64,000 nt of DNA from an uncultured Pontibacter sp. GTDB lineage: Bacteria > Bacteroidota > Bacteroidia > Cytophagales > Hymenobacteraceae. Position numbers and translations under genes: made by a program. The stretch lies in contig NZ_CANLZM010000005.1 in NCBI RefSeq assembly GCF_947495565.1, forward strand, positions 212,844 through 276,843, in the 5' to 3' direction. Under the pieces are notes generated by a model. The model worked only from the letters and a program-made list of their open reading frames with translations. It was not told the origin of the DNA and did no database searches. Of this stretch, positions 16,595-25,548 are shown piece after piece; within the stretch, counting starts at the first letter, position 1; each line of letters starts with the position of its first letter.

Positions 16595-17227
16595 TTATTC
16601 TTCCTCTGTCTCCTCCAGGTGTACCAGGTAGCGGGTTAGCTTGTCCCACTGCATCTCCTGGAATACAGCCCAGCCCCCTTCGGCCACAAAAGTGTTTAAG
16701 ATGGCGCGGCCGCCGGCTTCTTCGCCCTGGTTGTTAATGCCTTCATTTCGGCCAATTTCATAGCCTGTCAATGTATTGCCTTCACGCGTCACCCTAAATG
16801 TACTGCTGGCCTCTTTTATGAAAAAGTGTTCCACCTCTGCATCACCATATCCAAGTTCTTTGGGTTGCTCGCTAGGGTGCACGATAAACTCGGCCAGCTT
16901 CTCCTCCTCGCGTACATCTGTTATCTTCACCCAGTTTTCTATGGTAGAGGCAGGCAGTATAATTTTGAGGTAATAACCTATTTCCGGCTTCAAAGCGGTG
17001 GTGCGGCGGCCTTGGTTATCATAAATCGCAAATGTGGAGTTAATGCCGGAGAGCTTCGACCACTCATTTACGTTAAACAGTTTTTGCTTGGCCTGCTCAA
17101 AGGCTGCAATCGCTTCCTGTTCGGTAGGATAGGTGTTTTCATTCTGGTATACTTTGTCTTTCGTATCCTCACCCTGCATCACCTTCACTTCCTTTTTTAC
17201 CTTATTAAATATATCCTTTATTGACAT
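16595..17227 (-). CDS. Conserved-looking cytoplasmic protein of unknown function
   Basis: The 210-residue protein (from MSIKDIF at 17227) has a Lys-rich amphipathic start, an alpha/beta central part, and an acidic C-terminus (LEETEEE). There is no signal peptide, membrane helix or motif I recognise. The open frame runs upstream to 17620, but that part is the antisense of the next gene and is rich in Cys/Pro/Ser, so I reject it. It is transcribed divergently from the VKOR-like gene with a 172-base spacer and ends at a strong terminator. Confidence 0.7.
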   Translation of the reverse strand: MSIKDIFNKVKKEVKVMQGEDTKDKVYQNENTYPTEQEAIAAFEQAKQKLFNVNEWSKLSGINSTFAIYDNQGRRTTALKPEIGYYLKIILPASTIENWVKITDVREEEKLAEFIVHPSEQPKELGYGDAEVEHFFIKEASSTFRVTREGNTLTGYEIGRNEGINNQGEEAGGRAILNTFVAEGGWAVFQEMQWDKLTRYLVHLEETEEE

Positions 17228-17399
17228 AGCTTTTTTTCTTAATTGAGAATTAAACCGGAAGGGTTCTTCCAAGGATAAAGTACGCTTAAAACCCGCGGAT
17301 GTTGATGCTGTGCCTGTGAAGCAGCAAGAAAACAAGCAGAAATATCTCAGATGGTAAGGTGCCGTATACTTCAGCATACTTGTAGAAACCGGTTTAGCT

Positions 17400-18980
17400 A
17401 TGGAAAAAGACCAGAACAAAAAAACAGGCAGTAACGAGCAGCACGAGCACGGGGGAGGAGGTATGGGAATGCGTGGCGTAACGCGGCCAATGGCAGAGAA
17501 AAAGCTGCGTGAGCACAACAAGCAAATGCACGAAGGGGGAGACGACAAAGACAAGGGCAGTGACCATAAAATGGAAATGGACCCGGAGATGCGCCAGAAG
17601 ATGCTGCACATGCACCACATGCAAACACTTTGGGTGTACTGGATGATTGTTATACTTGGCGTATGGATGCTGTTCTCGCCGCTAACCTTCGACTACAGCA
17701 TCGGTACGGTAAACCCATCTGGCGGCAGAGCTGTCTGGCTGTCTATGGAAGAGCGCATCGCTTTTATGAAGTGGAGCGACATCATCAGCGGTGCGCTGCT
17801 CGTTTTCTTCGGGTGGCGCGGCCTGACTCCTAACCGGCCTATCAGCCTCTGGGTCTGCTGCTTTATCGGCATCTGGCTTACCATGGCGCCTATCCTTTTC
17901 TGGTCGCCCACGGCGGTGGCTTACCTGAACAATACCATGGTGGGAGCTTTAATCATTGCCCTAACCATACTTATACCGGGCATGCCGAACATGATCATGT
18001 ACATGAAGATGGGGCCGAAGGTGCCGCCGGGCTGGAGCTACAACCCCAGCAGCTGGCCGCAGCGCTGGATCATGATGGTGCTGGGCTTTGTAGGCTGGAT
18101 TGTATCGCGCTACCTGGCTGCTTTTCAGCTGGGTTACATAGACTCCGTGTGGGATCCGTTTTTTGGCGAGCAAAGCGAGCAGGTGTTAAACTCCAGCATG
18201 TCGCATTCGCTGCCCATTTCTGATGCGGGCCTTGGCACCATAGCGTATACTTTTGAGTTTCTGATGGGCTGGATGGGCAGCCCTGCCCGCTGGCGCACTA
18301 TGCCCTGGATGGTAGCCGTATTCGGTATACTGGTGATACCGCTGGGCCTGGTGCACATTTTCCTGGTGATTTCGCAGCCGGTGGTAGTGGGCGCCTGGTG
18401 CACGTTCTGCCTGTTGGCCGCGGCCATTATGTTGCCTATGATACCGCTGGAGGCAGACGAAGTAGTAGCCATGGGCCAGTTTATGAAGAAAAAGATGAAA
18501 AAAGGCGAAGGTTTCTGGAAGCTGTTCTGGAAAGGCGGCACCATGGAGGGCGGCGAGAAAGAAGAGCACGCGCCGGAACTGATGAAGTTTCCGCAGGAGC
18601 CTGGCAACGTATACGCCTCCTCCATCTGGGGCGTGAGCTTCCCCTGGACGCTCTCCTTAGCAACCTTGGTAGGTGTGGCGATGGTGTTTGCACCTGGCTT
18701 CTTCGGGGTATCCATACATGATCCGGCGGCGGATGTGTTTCACCTGGCGGGCTCGCTGGTGGTGGTGGTTTCCGTTATCTGTATGGGGGAGCCGCTTCGT
18801 ATCGGGCGCTACTTAAATGTGTTGCTGGGCCTTGCCGCAGCAGCAGCGCCATGGTTTTTGGGAGCGCCAACAGGTTTAAGTATAACAGGTATTGTGTTAG
18901 GCCTGGCAGTGGCAGCGCTGGCTATACCACGCGGCCCTAAAACGCAACGCTATGCCGGCTGGGATGACTACATCAAATAA
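17400..18980 (+). CDS. SPW-repeat / vitamin K epoxide reductase-like membrane protein
   Basis: The 526-residue integral membrane protein has an N-terminal about 75 residues that are cytosolic, His/Met/Lys-rich and possibly metal-binding. Two SPW-type helical pairs follow (about 78-195, with FWSP at 167-170). A VKOR-like four-helix segment comes next, with the redox motif C334-TF-C337 in a WCTFC context, and more SPW-like helices lie at 400-510. VKOR-type proteins reoxidise disulfide-forming partners using quinone; the acceptor here is unknown. The stop overlaps the following glycoside hydrolase gene by 17-29 bases, so the two are probably co-translated. Confidence 0.75.
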   Translation: MEKDQNKKTGSNEQHEHGGGGMGMRGVTRPMAEKKLREHNKQMHEGGDDKDKGSDHKMEMDPEMRQKMLHMHHMQTLWVYWMIVILGVWMLFSPLTFDYSIGTVNPSGGRAVWLSMEERIAFMKWSDIISGALLVFFGWRGLTPNRPISLWVCCFIGIWLTMAPILFWSPTAVAYLNNTMVGALIIALTILIPGMPNMIMYMKMGPKVPPGWSYNPSSWPQRWIMMVLGFVGWIVSRYLAAFQLGYIDSVWDPFFGEQSEQVLNSSMSHSLPISDAGLGTIAYTFEFLMGWMGSPARWRTMPWMVAVFGILVIPLGLVHIFLVISQPVVVGAWCTFCLLAAAIMLPMIPLEADEVVAMGQFMKKKMKKGEGFWKLFWKGGTMEGGEKEEHAPELMKFPQEPGNVYASSIWGVSFPWTLSLATLVGVAMVFAPGFFGVSIHDPAADVFHLAGSLVVVVSVICMGEPLRIGRYLNVLLGLAAAAAPWFLGAPTGLSITGIVLGLAVAALAIPRGPKTQRYAGWDDYIK

Positions 18981-20274
18981 AACAACAGAAAGTATAACCT
19001 TGCTGACCGATGAGCAGATAGAGGAACGGGTGCGTAAGCTGCTTTACGCAAATATGATAAAGGGCGAAAGCGAGGGCTTTTCCTTTCACTACACCAGGCC
19101 CTCGCCCGACACGTACCCTTTTCAGTATTTCTGGGACACCTGCTTTCATGTGTTCACGCTCACGGCGCTTGGCGAACACGAAATGGCCAAAAAACACATG
19201 CGCAGCCTTTTCCTGATGCAGGAGGAGGATGGTTTTGTGGGCCACATACTTTATTGGAAGCACTCTTTTCCGGCCCGTATCACCGATATTTTTCAGCTAA
19301 AGCCCAAGTCGCTGCTCAGGCTTACCAAACCACACATGACGGCCCTGGTGCAGCCCCCGCTTGTGGCAGAGGCGGTGCAGCGCATTTACACCCGTACCAA
19401 AGACGTGGCTTTTGTAAAGGAAATGCTGCCAAAGCTGAAAGCCTACTATGACTGGCTGCACCGTAACCGCGATTTTGAAGGGGAGGGGCTGCTGTCGATC
19501 ATATCACCTTACGAATCCGGGATGGACTGGAAAGCCAGTTACGATCCTGTGCTAGGGTTCAGGAGTGGCGTTGGCGACTGGCGGCTTTTCCTGAAGGTAA
19601 TGTGGTTGGAGATGAAGAACTTCGGGAGAGGTTATGATTTGCAGCGGCTTTACAGGCAGGATAATTTTATTGTGAAGGATGTGGCCTTTAACACCATCTA
19701 TGCGCAAAGTCTGCAGGCATTGGCAAATTTATGTTCCGTGGCCGGCGATGAGAGCGCCAGTATCTATGCATCGCGTGCCGAACGCACCCGCGACAGTATT
19801 TTAAAGTACATGTACCACCCGGCAGATAAAGCGTTTTATGACTTGGCGGGCCAGCGCATGGAGCAACTGCGCATTTGCACGGCCACCATTTTCTTTCCGG
19901 TGGTTTTGCCCAATGTGCCAAAGCAAATAAGCGAAGCTGTGCTACAGCGGCACCTTTTCAACCCAGATGGCTTTTCGGTGCCTTACCCCATACCGTCTTT
20001 GTCTGTACATGAGGCTGCTTTTGATGCTGGGGAGTCGGTATACATCTGGCGTGGACCAACTTGGGTGCTCTTTAATTGGTTTATGCACCGGTATCTGCAG
20101 CAAAAAGGCTACAGCGAAGAGGCGGATGCGCTGCTGCTAAGCGTAAAAAAGATGATCTCCAAAAGCGGCTTCAGGGAATACTATAACCCATTTACCGGCG
20201 AGGGCTACGGTGCGCATGAGTTTACCTGGTCGGGTTTGGTGCTGGATATGATTAAGGGTAGCCACCACAGCTAA
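18952..20274 (+). CDS. MGH1/GH63-like (alpha/alpha)6 glycoside hydrolase
   Basis: The 440-residue cytoplasmic protein (no signal peptide) has the sequence style of trehalase/GH63/mannosylglycerate-hydrolase-like enzymes. It has YFWDTCFHVFTL near residue 60, SPYESGMDWKASYDP around residue 185, a segment 'NTIYAQSLQALANL', YIWRGPTWVLFNWFMHR, and a final HEFTWSG. The Asp/Glu in the DW and HEF segments are candidate catalytic residues. It starts inside the end of the VKOR-like gene; ATG 18952 or 18964 are both possible. A compatible-solute or disaccharide substrate is plausible; specificity cannot be read. Confidence 0.7.
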   Translation: MPAGMTTSNKTTESITLLTDEQIEERVRKLLYANMIKGESEGFSFHYTRPSPDTYPFQYFWDTCFHVFTLTALGEHEMAKKHMRSLFLMQEEDGFVGHILYWKHSFPARITDIFQLKPKSLLRLTKPHMTALVQPPLVAEAVQRIYTRTKDVAFVKEMLPKLKAYYDWLHRNRDFEGEGLLSIISPYESGMDWKASYDPVLGFRSGVGDWRLFLKVMWLEMKNFGRGYDLQRLYRQDNFIVKDVAFNTIYAQSLQALANLCSVAGDESASIYASRAERTRDSILKYMYHPADKAFYDLAGQRMEQLRICTATIFFPVVLPNVPKQISEAVLQRHLFNPDGFSVPYPIPSLSVHEAAFDAGESVYIWRGPTWVLFNWFMHRYLQQKGYSEEADALLLSVKKMISKSGFREYYNPFTGEGYGAHEFTWSGLVLDMIKGSHHS

Positions 20275-20444
20275 GTAGGTTCATGCGCAGTACATTTTCC
20301 TGCTTATTTAATAGAGTTTATTGCTATAACTGTTTGAGGTACAGGCCTACAGATGTGCTTTAAAATCAACAAACGATAGTATAGCCCGTTTATTTTAAAG
20401 TAATATGGTAGTTGATGTTGAACAGAACTTAACGTGATAAAGCT

Positions 20445-20666
20445 ATGGAAGATTTCTTTTTAGGGTTCGGAATATTTGGTATCCTTTTCGGGCTTGTCCT
20501 GTTTGTAGTGTATTTATGGAGTATCGTGTGGGCCTACAAAGACGCGGAGAAGCGCGGGAAGCCCGGCTGGATAGTAGCCATTGTAGTAGCATTTTTAGCC
20601 TGGCCGATAGGGCTGCTGCTTTGGATCCTTATCAGGCCGAATAATACGCGGTATTATCACCCTTAA
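20445..20666 (+). CDS. Small two-helix membrane protein
   Basis: The 73-residue protein has helix 1 at about residues 7-30 and helix 2 at about 42-64, separated by a charged loop (AYKDAEKRGKPGW). This arrangement is common in PLDc_N-like small membrane proteins. Own terminator downstream. Function unknown. Confidence 0.7.
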   Translation: MEDFFLGFGIFGILFGLVLFVVYLWSIVWAYKDAEKRGKPGWIVAIVVAFLAWPIGLLLWILIRPNNTRYYHP

Positions 20667-20682
20667 AGTATAAATTACATAT

Positions 20683-20726
20683 ATAAGCCTGCTTTTACAG
20701 ATGCCTGTGAGCGGGCTTATTTTTTG
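20683..20726. terminator. Terminator shared by two convergent genes
   Basis: An 11-bp stem with one G-U pair (20683-20693 with 20710-20720), then a T-run. The stop codon of the minus-strand YdcZ-like gene lies inside the stem. Confidence 0.8.
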
Positions 20727-21181
20727 TTGATCAGGTAAGCGCCAAGTATAAGAAAAGCAACGCCGGCTAATCTGGCAAGGGTAATCGGGTTTTGGCGAAC
20801 GCCCAATAAACCAAAATGATCGTAGAGCAGGGCAATTACTAGCTGGCCGGTAATAACCAGTGCAAACATGTTGGCTATGCTCAGCCGCTGCACCGCAAGT
20901 ATGATGCTCGTCACAAAGAATGCACCCAGAAAACCACCCAGGTATTTATGCGGCGCAATACCCACAAACTGATTTAACGAAGGAACTTGCTGCCGCGTAA
21001 GCAGAATCAGCATACCCAGCAAAACAGTGCCTACAAAAAACGACACAAATGCCGCCACCAGCGGGCTGTTTACCTGCTCGCGCAGTTGCCCGTTTATGGC
21101 TGCCTGAGTAGAAACGGCGACACCTCCAATAATCGGCAATAGTATGACCCAGTTAGGGGAAAGCTGCTGCATATGTAGCAA
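20717..21181 (-). CDS. YdcZ/DMT-type small membrane transporter
   Basis: The 154-residue protein has five predicted membrane helices, with GGVAVSTQAAINGQLR at the start and GGFLGAFFVTSI and LGAYLINKK at the end, the pattern of the DUF606/YdcZ family within the drug/metabolite transporter superfamily. Substrate unknown. ATG 21181 or the in-frame ATG 9 bases downstream can be the start. Confidence 0.8.
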   Translation of the reverse strand: MLHMQQLSPNWVILLPIIGGVAVSTQAAINGQLREQVNSPLVAAFVSFFVGTVLLGMLILLTRQQVPSLNQFVGIAPHKYLGGFLGAFFVTSIILAVQRLSIANMFALVITGQLVIALLYDHFGLLGVRQNPITLARLAGVAFLILGAYLINKK

Positions 21182-21290
21182 GTATAAAAGTAGCGGAGTA
21201 AGTGACTTTATAATTCGCTCACAAAGGAGATTGCCAAATTACAAAGTCACTCGCGTATTTTATACTTTGTTTCCGCTAAACTACGCCACG

Positions 21291-22097
21291 CTACCCAAAA
21301 GAAGGGTAAAGTGTCATGCCGCCGTCTACGTATAAGGTGGTGCCGGTAATATAGTCTGCTTCGTCGGTTGCCAGCCAAACGGCCACTTTGGCAATGTCTT
21401 CTGGCTCACCGATACGGCCATAGGGTATCTGGGAGAGCATTTTCTGTTTGCCTTCCTCCGTTTCCCACTCCTGGCGGTTTATGTCTGTTTTGATGGCGCC
21501 CGGCGAGATGGCGTTTACCCGGATTTTATACTTTGCCAGCTCCTGCGCCAGCGTTTTCATCAGCATCTGCAAACCGCCTTTGGCAGCGGTATAGTTGGCC
21601 CGGCCTGCCCAAGGTATAATGTCGTGCACAGAGCTTATAAAGATGATGTTTCCGGCGGAAGTTCTTTCCTGTGGCTGCACCTGGCGTTTCACAAACTCAC
21701 GGGCAGCTGCCTGTGCGCACAGAAAATGGCCGGTTAGGTTGGTACTCATCACTTTCTCCCAATCTTCCAGTGTCATCTCCAGAAAATCTTTGTCTTGCTG
21801 CACACCAGCGTTGTTTACCAGTATATCCAGCCTGCCGAAGTGTTTTATGGCTGCGTCTATTAGCTGCTGTGCTTCTTCCTGTTTTCCTACATCTGCCTGC
21901 ATAATAATAGCCTGGCTGCCTCCCTGCTCTATTTGCTGCTGCGTGGTACGGGCGCCATCTTCATCAGAGTGGTAGTTGATCACCACACTTGCGCCTGCAC
22001 GCCCCATCGCAACGGCAATGCCTTGCCCAATCCCAGAACTTGCGCCTGTTACCACGGCCACTTTGCCTGCTAGTCTGTTGTCTTTCATAGTTTTCAA
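21291..22097 (-). CDS. Short-chain dehydrogenase (glucose 1-dehydrogenase-like)
   Basis: A 268-residue classical SDR: cofactor motif TGASSGIG, NNAG at about residue 90, catalytic Ser in FISSVHD, Tyr/Lys in YTAAK, and PG-IKTDIN after it. The C-terminal YITGTTLYVDGGM is usual. Residues VVINYHSDE after beta-2 suggest NADP(H) use. Closest by style to glucose 1-dehydrogenases, but substrate is not certain. Monocistronic; ATG at 22097 or the one 9 bases further in are both possible. Confidence 0.85.
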   Translation of the reverse strand: MKTMKDNRLAGKVAVVTGASSGIGQGIAVAMGRAGASVVINYHSDEDGARTTQQQIEQGGSQAIIMQADVGKQEEAQQLIDAAIKHFGRLDILVNNAGVQQDKDFLEMTLEDWEKVMSTNLTGHFLCAQAAAREFVKRQVQPQERTSAGNIIFISSVHDIIPWAGRANYTAAKGGLQMLMKTLAQELAKYKIRVNAISPGAIKTDINRQEWETEEGKQKMLSQIPYGRIGEPEDIAKVAVWLATDEADYITGTTLYVDGGMTLYPSFG

Positions 22098-22364
22098 GGT
22101 ATATCAATCAGGTTTATACGCAGGTTGTGGCGATACCTGACAAAGAGCAGCGGTTTTTGCGGAACTTAGCTCTAGCCATCAGTGCAAATTCTGCTGTTAG
22201 TATTATAAGCTCAAGCGGATTGTTTAGAATATAATAATACATATAAGTTGGATTTTATTGTTATAGTTTCAGGTGCTGATGTACTGCTCCTTCGCAGAAT
22301 TATATTATGGATATGTGTCTAAATTTTAGCATATTGGAGCAAAATAACCCCAAAAGAAGCTCGT

Positions 22365-25277
22365 ATGTTATCTTTTAGTAAGAAAGAGGGACAATATTGG
22401 TTCATTTCTACGCTGGTTTTGTTGCTGCTGGTTTTTGGGGCCAAAGCCAATGCTGCCAGTAACCTGGGTTTTCCATACATTCAGAATTATACAAAACAAA
22501 TATACAAAGCTGGTAACCAAAACTGGTCTGTAACACGTGGCGCAGACGGCGTAATGTACTACGGTAACTCTACCGGGCTGCTGGCCTTTGACGGAAATAA
22601 TTGGCAGCTCTACCAGATGCCCAACAAACTGATTGTGCGTGCGGTGGCGGCAGACGACAAAGGACGGGTATACGCCGGCGGCTTTGGCGAAATGGGCTAC
22701 TGGAGCCATGACCAGAAAGGGCGATTTCGCTATACCTCGCTGGTAGACCTGGTGCCGCAGGAGCATCAGCCGAAAGACGAAATCTGGAAAATCTATGTAG
22801 ACGGGGACAAAGTATACTTTCAATCTTTCTCCAGCATTTTTAGCTACCAAAACGGTAAAATAACTGTTATAAAAGCCAAGCAGCCTTACCTTTTTCTGCT
22901 GAAAGCTAATAACCAGTATTTTGCAGAGGTTATTTCTGAGGGGCTTTATGAGCTGAAAGAGGATAGTCTGCACTTTTTACCTAACAGCGAAAAGCTGGGT
23001 AATTCCGGGGTGTTAAGCGTTCTGCCGTTTTCAGAAGGCCACTTTCTTGTGGGTACAGCCAAAAACGGGCTTTTTCTGTACGACGGCAAAGATTTTATAC
23101 CCTGGAAAAACGATGCGAATGACTTCCTCAAGACCTACCAGCTAAACAACGGCACCCGCATAAACGGCCGTTACTATGCTTATGGCACCATTCTAAATGG
23201 CGTGGTAGTGCTGGATGAAAGCGGCAATCTGGTGCATAGCCTGAACAAAAGCAACGGCCTGCAGAACAACACGGTGCTTAACCTGTATGCCGACAAGGCG
23301 AAGAACCTGTGGGTAGGGCTGGATAACGGCGTAGACAGAATAGAGGTGAACTCGCCCCTATACTTTTACTTTGATAAGGTCGGGAATTTCGGGACGGTTT
23401 ACAGCAGTACCATCCACGGGAGCAAGATTTACCTTGGCACCAACCAGGGTTTATACTATAGCAACTGGGCTCCCGGCAACCCAAACGCGGCTCAAAACCT
23501 AAATTTCCGCATGATTGAAAACTCACAGGGGCAAGTGTGGGAGTTAGCCAAATTAGACGGAGAGCTGCTGTGCGGCCATAACGAAGGCACGTTTCGGGTA
23601 GAAGGAGATGAGCTTGTAAAGATATCAGATATAAAAGGAGGCTGGACAATAAAGAAACTGTCTTCAGACCCAACTACCCTTATCCAAGGCACTTATACTG
23701 GCTTAGCCATTTACCGAAAGGATAAGAGCGGACATTGGGCATTCTCGCACAAGGTAAGTGGCTTTGGAGAACCCAGCAAAAACGTAGAGCAGGATAACAC
23801 TGGAAACATTTGGGTAAGCCATGCTTATAAAGGGCTTTTTAGGCTATCGCTGAGCCCCGACCTGCGGCAGGTAACTGAAACCAGTAGCCTTGACAAGAGC
23901 AACGGCTTAGCCGGCAACTATAAAGTAAGCATCTCCAGGCTCTTCAACCGGCTTCTTTTTTCTACCGGCGACGGGTTTTACCTGTACAACGAACTCACCG
24001 ATAAATTTGACCCTTACCAGGAGCTAAACAAGAGGGTTGGGGCGCTATCCAAAGCCAATAGAATTCTGCCCGCCTCCAACGACAAGTATTGGTTCATAAA
24101 AAACGGTAAAGTGGCTCTGGTAGACCTGGCAAACCCGCAGCAGCCGCACATCAATACCAGCCAGTTTAGTATTCTAGATGGGCGTATGGTGCAGAATTAC
24201 GAAAGCATCAGCAAAATAAGCAATTCCATTTTCCTGATAAGTATAGATGATGGCTTTGTGATTTACAACACAAACGCCCTGCCCCAGCAACATACAGAGG
24301 TGCCAGCGGTGCTAATCCGTAAAGTCGAGAACACGACAGAGAAGCAGCGGCTGCTAAGCGAAACTGGCCAGCCTGCGCAACTGCTGGAACTGCCTTACCG
24401 CCAAAACAGCCTGAGGCTATCCTACGCTTTGCCATACTTTAAGCAGGCGCAGGTAGAGTATCAGTACCTGTTGGAGGGATTCGCTGATAAATGGTCTTCG
24501 TGGAGCAGTGCAGATCAGAAAGAGTTTACCAATCTGGGGCAGGGCGAGTATAGCTTTAAAGTGCGCGCCCGCATTAACGGAGAGGCTGTAACAGAGGCTA
24601 CAGTATATCAATTTGTGGTGTTACCGCCGTGGTACGCCACCTGGTGGGCTTATGCAGGTTATGCGCTGTTAGCCGCCCTTATACTTTGGGTGGGCCGTAA
24701 ACTATACTTTAAAAAGCTGCAACGCGACCAGCAGCGCATTCAGCGGCAACTGGAGCAGGAGAAGGAGGAGCAACTGCGGAAAGAGGCTATGCTGCATGAG
24801 CAGAAGCTGGTGAAACTCCGCAATGAGCAGCTCAAAACCGAACTCTCTAACAAGAGCCGGGAGCTGGCAAGCACTGCCCTGAACATCGTAAACAAGAATG
24901 AAATGCTGCAGAATATCAGCCATGAGGTAAACAAGCTTCAGGATGCAGACGGTAATAAATTGCCGGAGAGGCAGCTTAAGAAAATACAAAAAATCATACT
25001 GGATGGCATGAGCTCGCAGACCGATTGGGAATTGTTTGAAAAGAGCTTTGATGAGACCAATGCCAACTACTTTAAGAAGCTGAAGGAAGGCTTTCCAGAG
25101 CTAACCCCGAACGATATGAAGCTCTGTGCTTACCTGCGCATGAACATGTCGAGCAAAGAAATTGCCTCGCTGCTGAATATTACGGTGCGTGGGGTGGAGT
25201 TGCGCCGCTACCGCCTCCGCAAAAAGCTGAATATGGACCCGGACAAAAACTTAGTGGAGTTCGTGATGGAGATTTAA
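22365..25277 (+). CDS. Membrane-spanning beta-propeller / Y_Y_Y regulator with C-terminal HTH
   Basis: The 970-residue protein has a signal peptide, then a periplasmic double-propeller region (about 35-660) with Reg_prop-type blocks such as NNTVLNLYADKAKNLWVGL, and a Y_Y_Y domain (about 690-755). One transmembrane helix follows (about 763-783), then a long coiled coil (about 785-870) and a cytoplasmic LuxR/GerE-like HTH (SKEIASLLNITVRGVELRRYRLRKKL) at the very end. There is no histidine-kinase or receiver domain, so sensing and DNA binding are on one chain. Its position before susC suggests it senses the oligosaccharide and activates this PUL; that is inference. Confidence 0.85.
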   Translation: MLSFSKKEGQYWFISTLVLLLLVFGAKANAASNLGFPYIQNYTKQIYKAGNQNWSVTRGADGVMYYGNSTGLLAFDGNNWQLYQMPNKLIVRAVAADDKGRVYAGGFGEMGYWSHDQKGRFRYTSLVDLVPQEHQPKDEIWKIYVDGDKVYFQSFSSIFSYQNGKITVIKAKQPYLFLLKANNQYFAEVISEGLYELKEDSLHFLPNSEKLGNSGVLSVLPFSEGHFLVGTAKNGLFLYDGKDFIPWKNDANDFLKTYQLNNGTRINGRYYAYGTILNGVVVLDESGNLVHSLNKSNGLQNNTVLNLYADKAKNLWVGLDNGVDRIEVNSPLYFYFDKVGNFGTVYSSTIHGSKIYLGTNQGLYYSNWAPGNPNAAQNLNFRMIENSQGQVWELAKLDGELLCGHNEGTFRVEGDELVKISDIKGGWTIKKLSSDPTTLIQGTYTGLAIYRKDKSGHWAFSHKVSGFGEPSKNVEQDNTGNIWVSHAYKGLFRLSLSPDLRQVTETSSLDKSNGLAGNYKVSISRLFNRLLFSTGDGFYLYNELTDKFDPYQELNKRVGALSKANRILPASNDKYWFIKNGKVALVDLANPQQPHINTSQFSILDGRMVQNYESISKISNSIFLISIDDGFVIYNTNALPQQHTEVPAVLIRKVENTTEKQRLLSETGQPAQLLELPYRQNSLRLSYALPYFKQAQVEYQYLLEGFADKWSSWSSADQKEFTNLGQGEYSFKVRARINGEAVTEATVYQFVVLPPWYATWWAYAGYALLAALILWVGRKLYFKKLQRDQQRIQRQLEQEKEEQLRKEAMLHEQKLVKLRNEQLKTELSNKSRELASTALNIVNKNEMLQNISHEVNKLQDADGNKLPERQLKKIQKIILDGMSSQTDWELFEKSFDETNANYFKKLKEGFPELTPNDMKLCAYLRMNMSSKEIASLLNITVRGVELRRYRLRKKLNMDPDKNLVEFVMEI

Positions 25278-25309
25278 CACCTCATCATTACTACATCATT
25301 GCCTCTCAT

Positions 25310-25342
25310 GCCGCCTGAAATGTGCTTCAGGCGGCTTTTTTT
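25310..25342 (+). terminator. Terminator after the PUL regulator
   Basis: A 10-bp perfect stem (25310-25319 with 25326-25335) and a seven-base T-run. It separates the regulator from the susCD transcript. Confidence 0.9.
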
Positions 25343-25548
25343 GTTTCTCTTCTTCATCTATAACAACTGCTCAACGTATACAGGAGTATGCACTCACCAC
25401 AACCTTTTCTATCTACAAACAACAAGGTAAGCACTCACTATTTTTGCTATGATGAGGTGTTGTAGGGGTAGATTTTTTGGGTGCCGAAGAGATTTTCCAG
25501 AATTTTATATCATCAACCTAATCAAAATTTAACCTTACGATACAACGT

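Noticed and set aside
17228..17620. Upstream part of the long minus-strand frame before MSIKDIF
   Set aside because: Antisense of the VKOR-like gene, Cys/Pro/Ser-rich and without family features.
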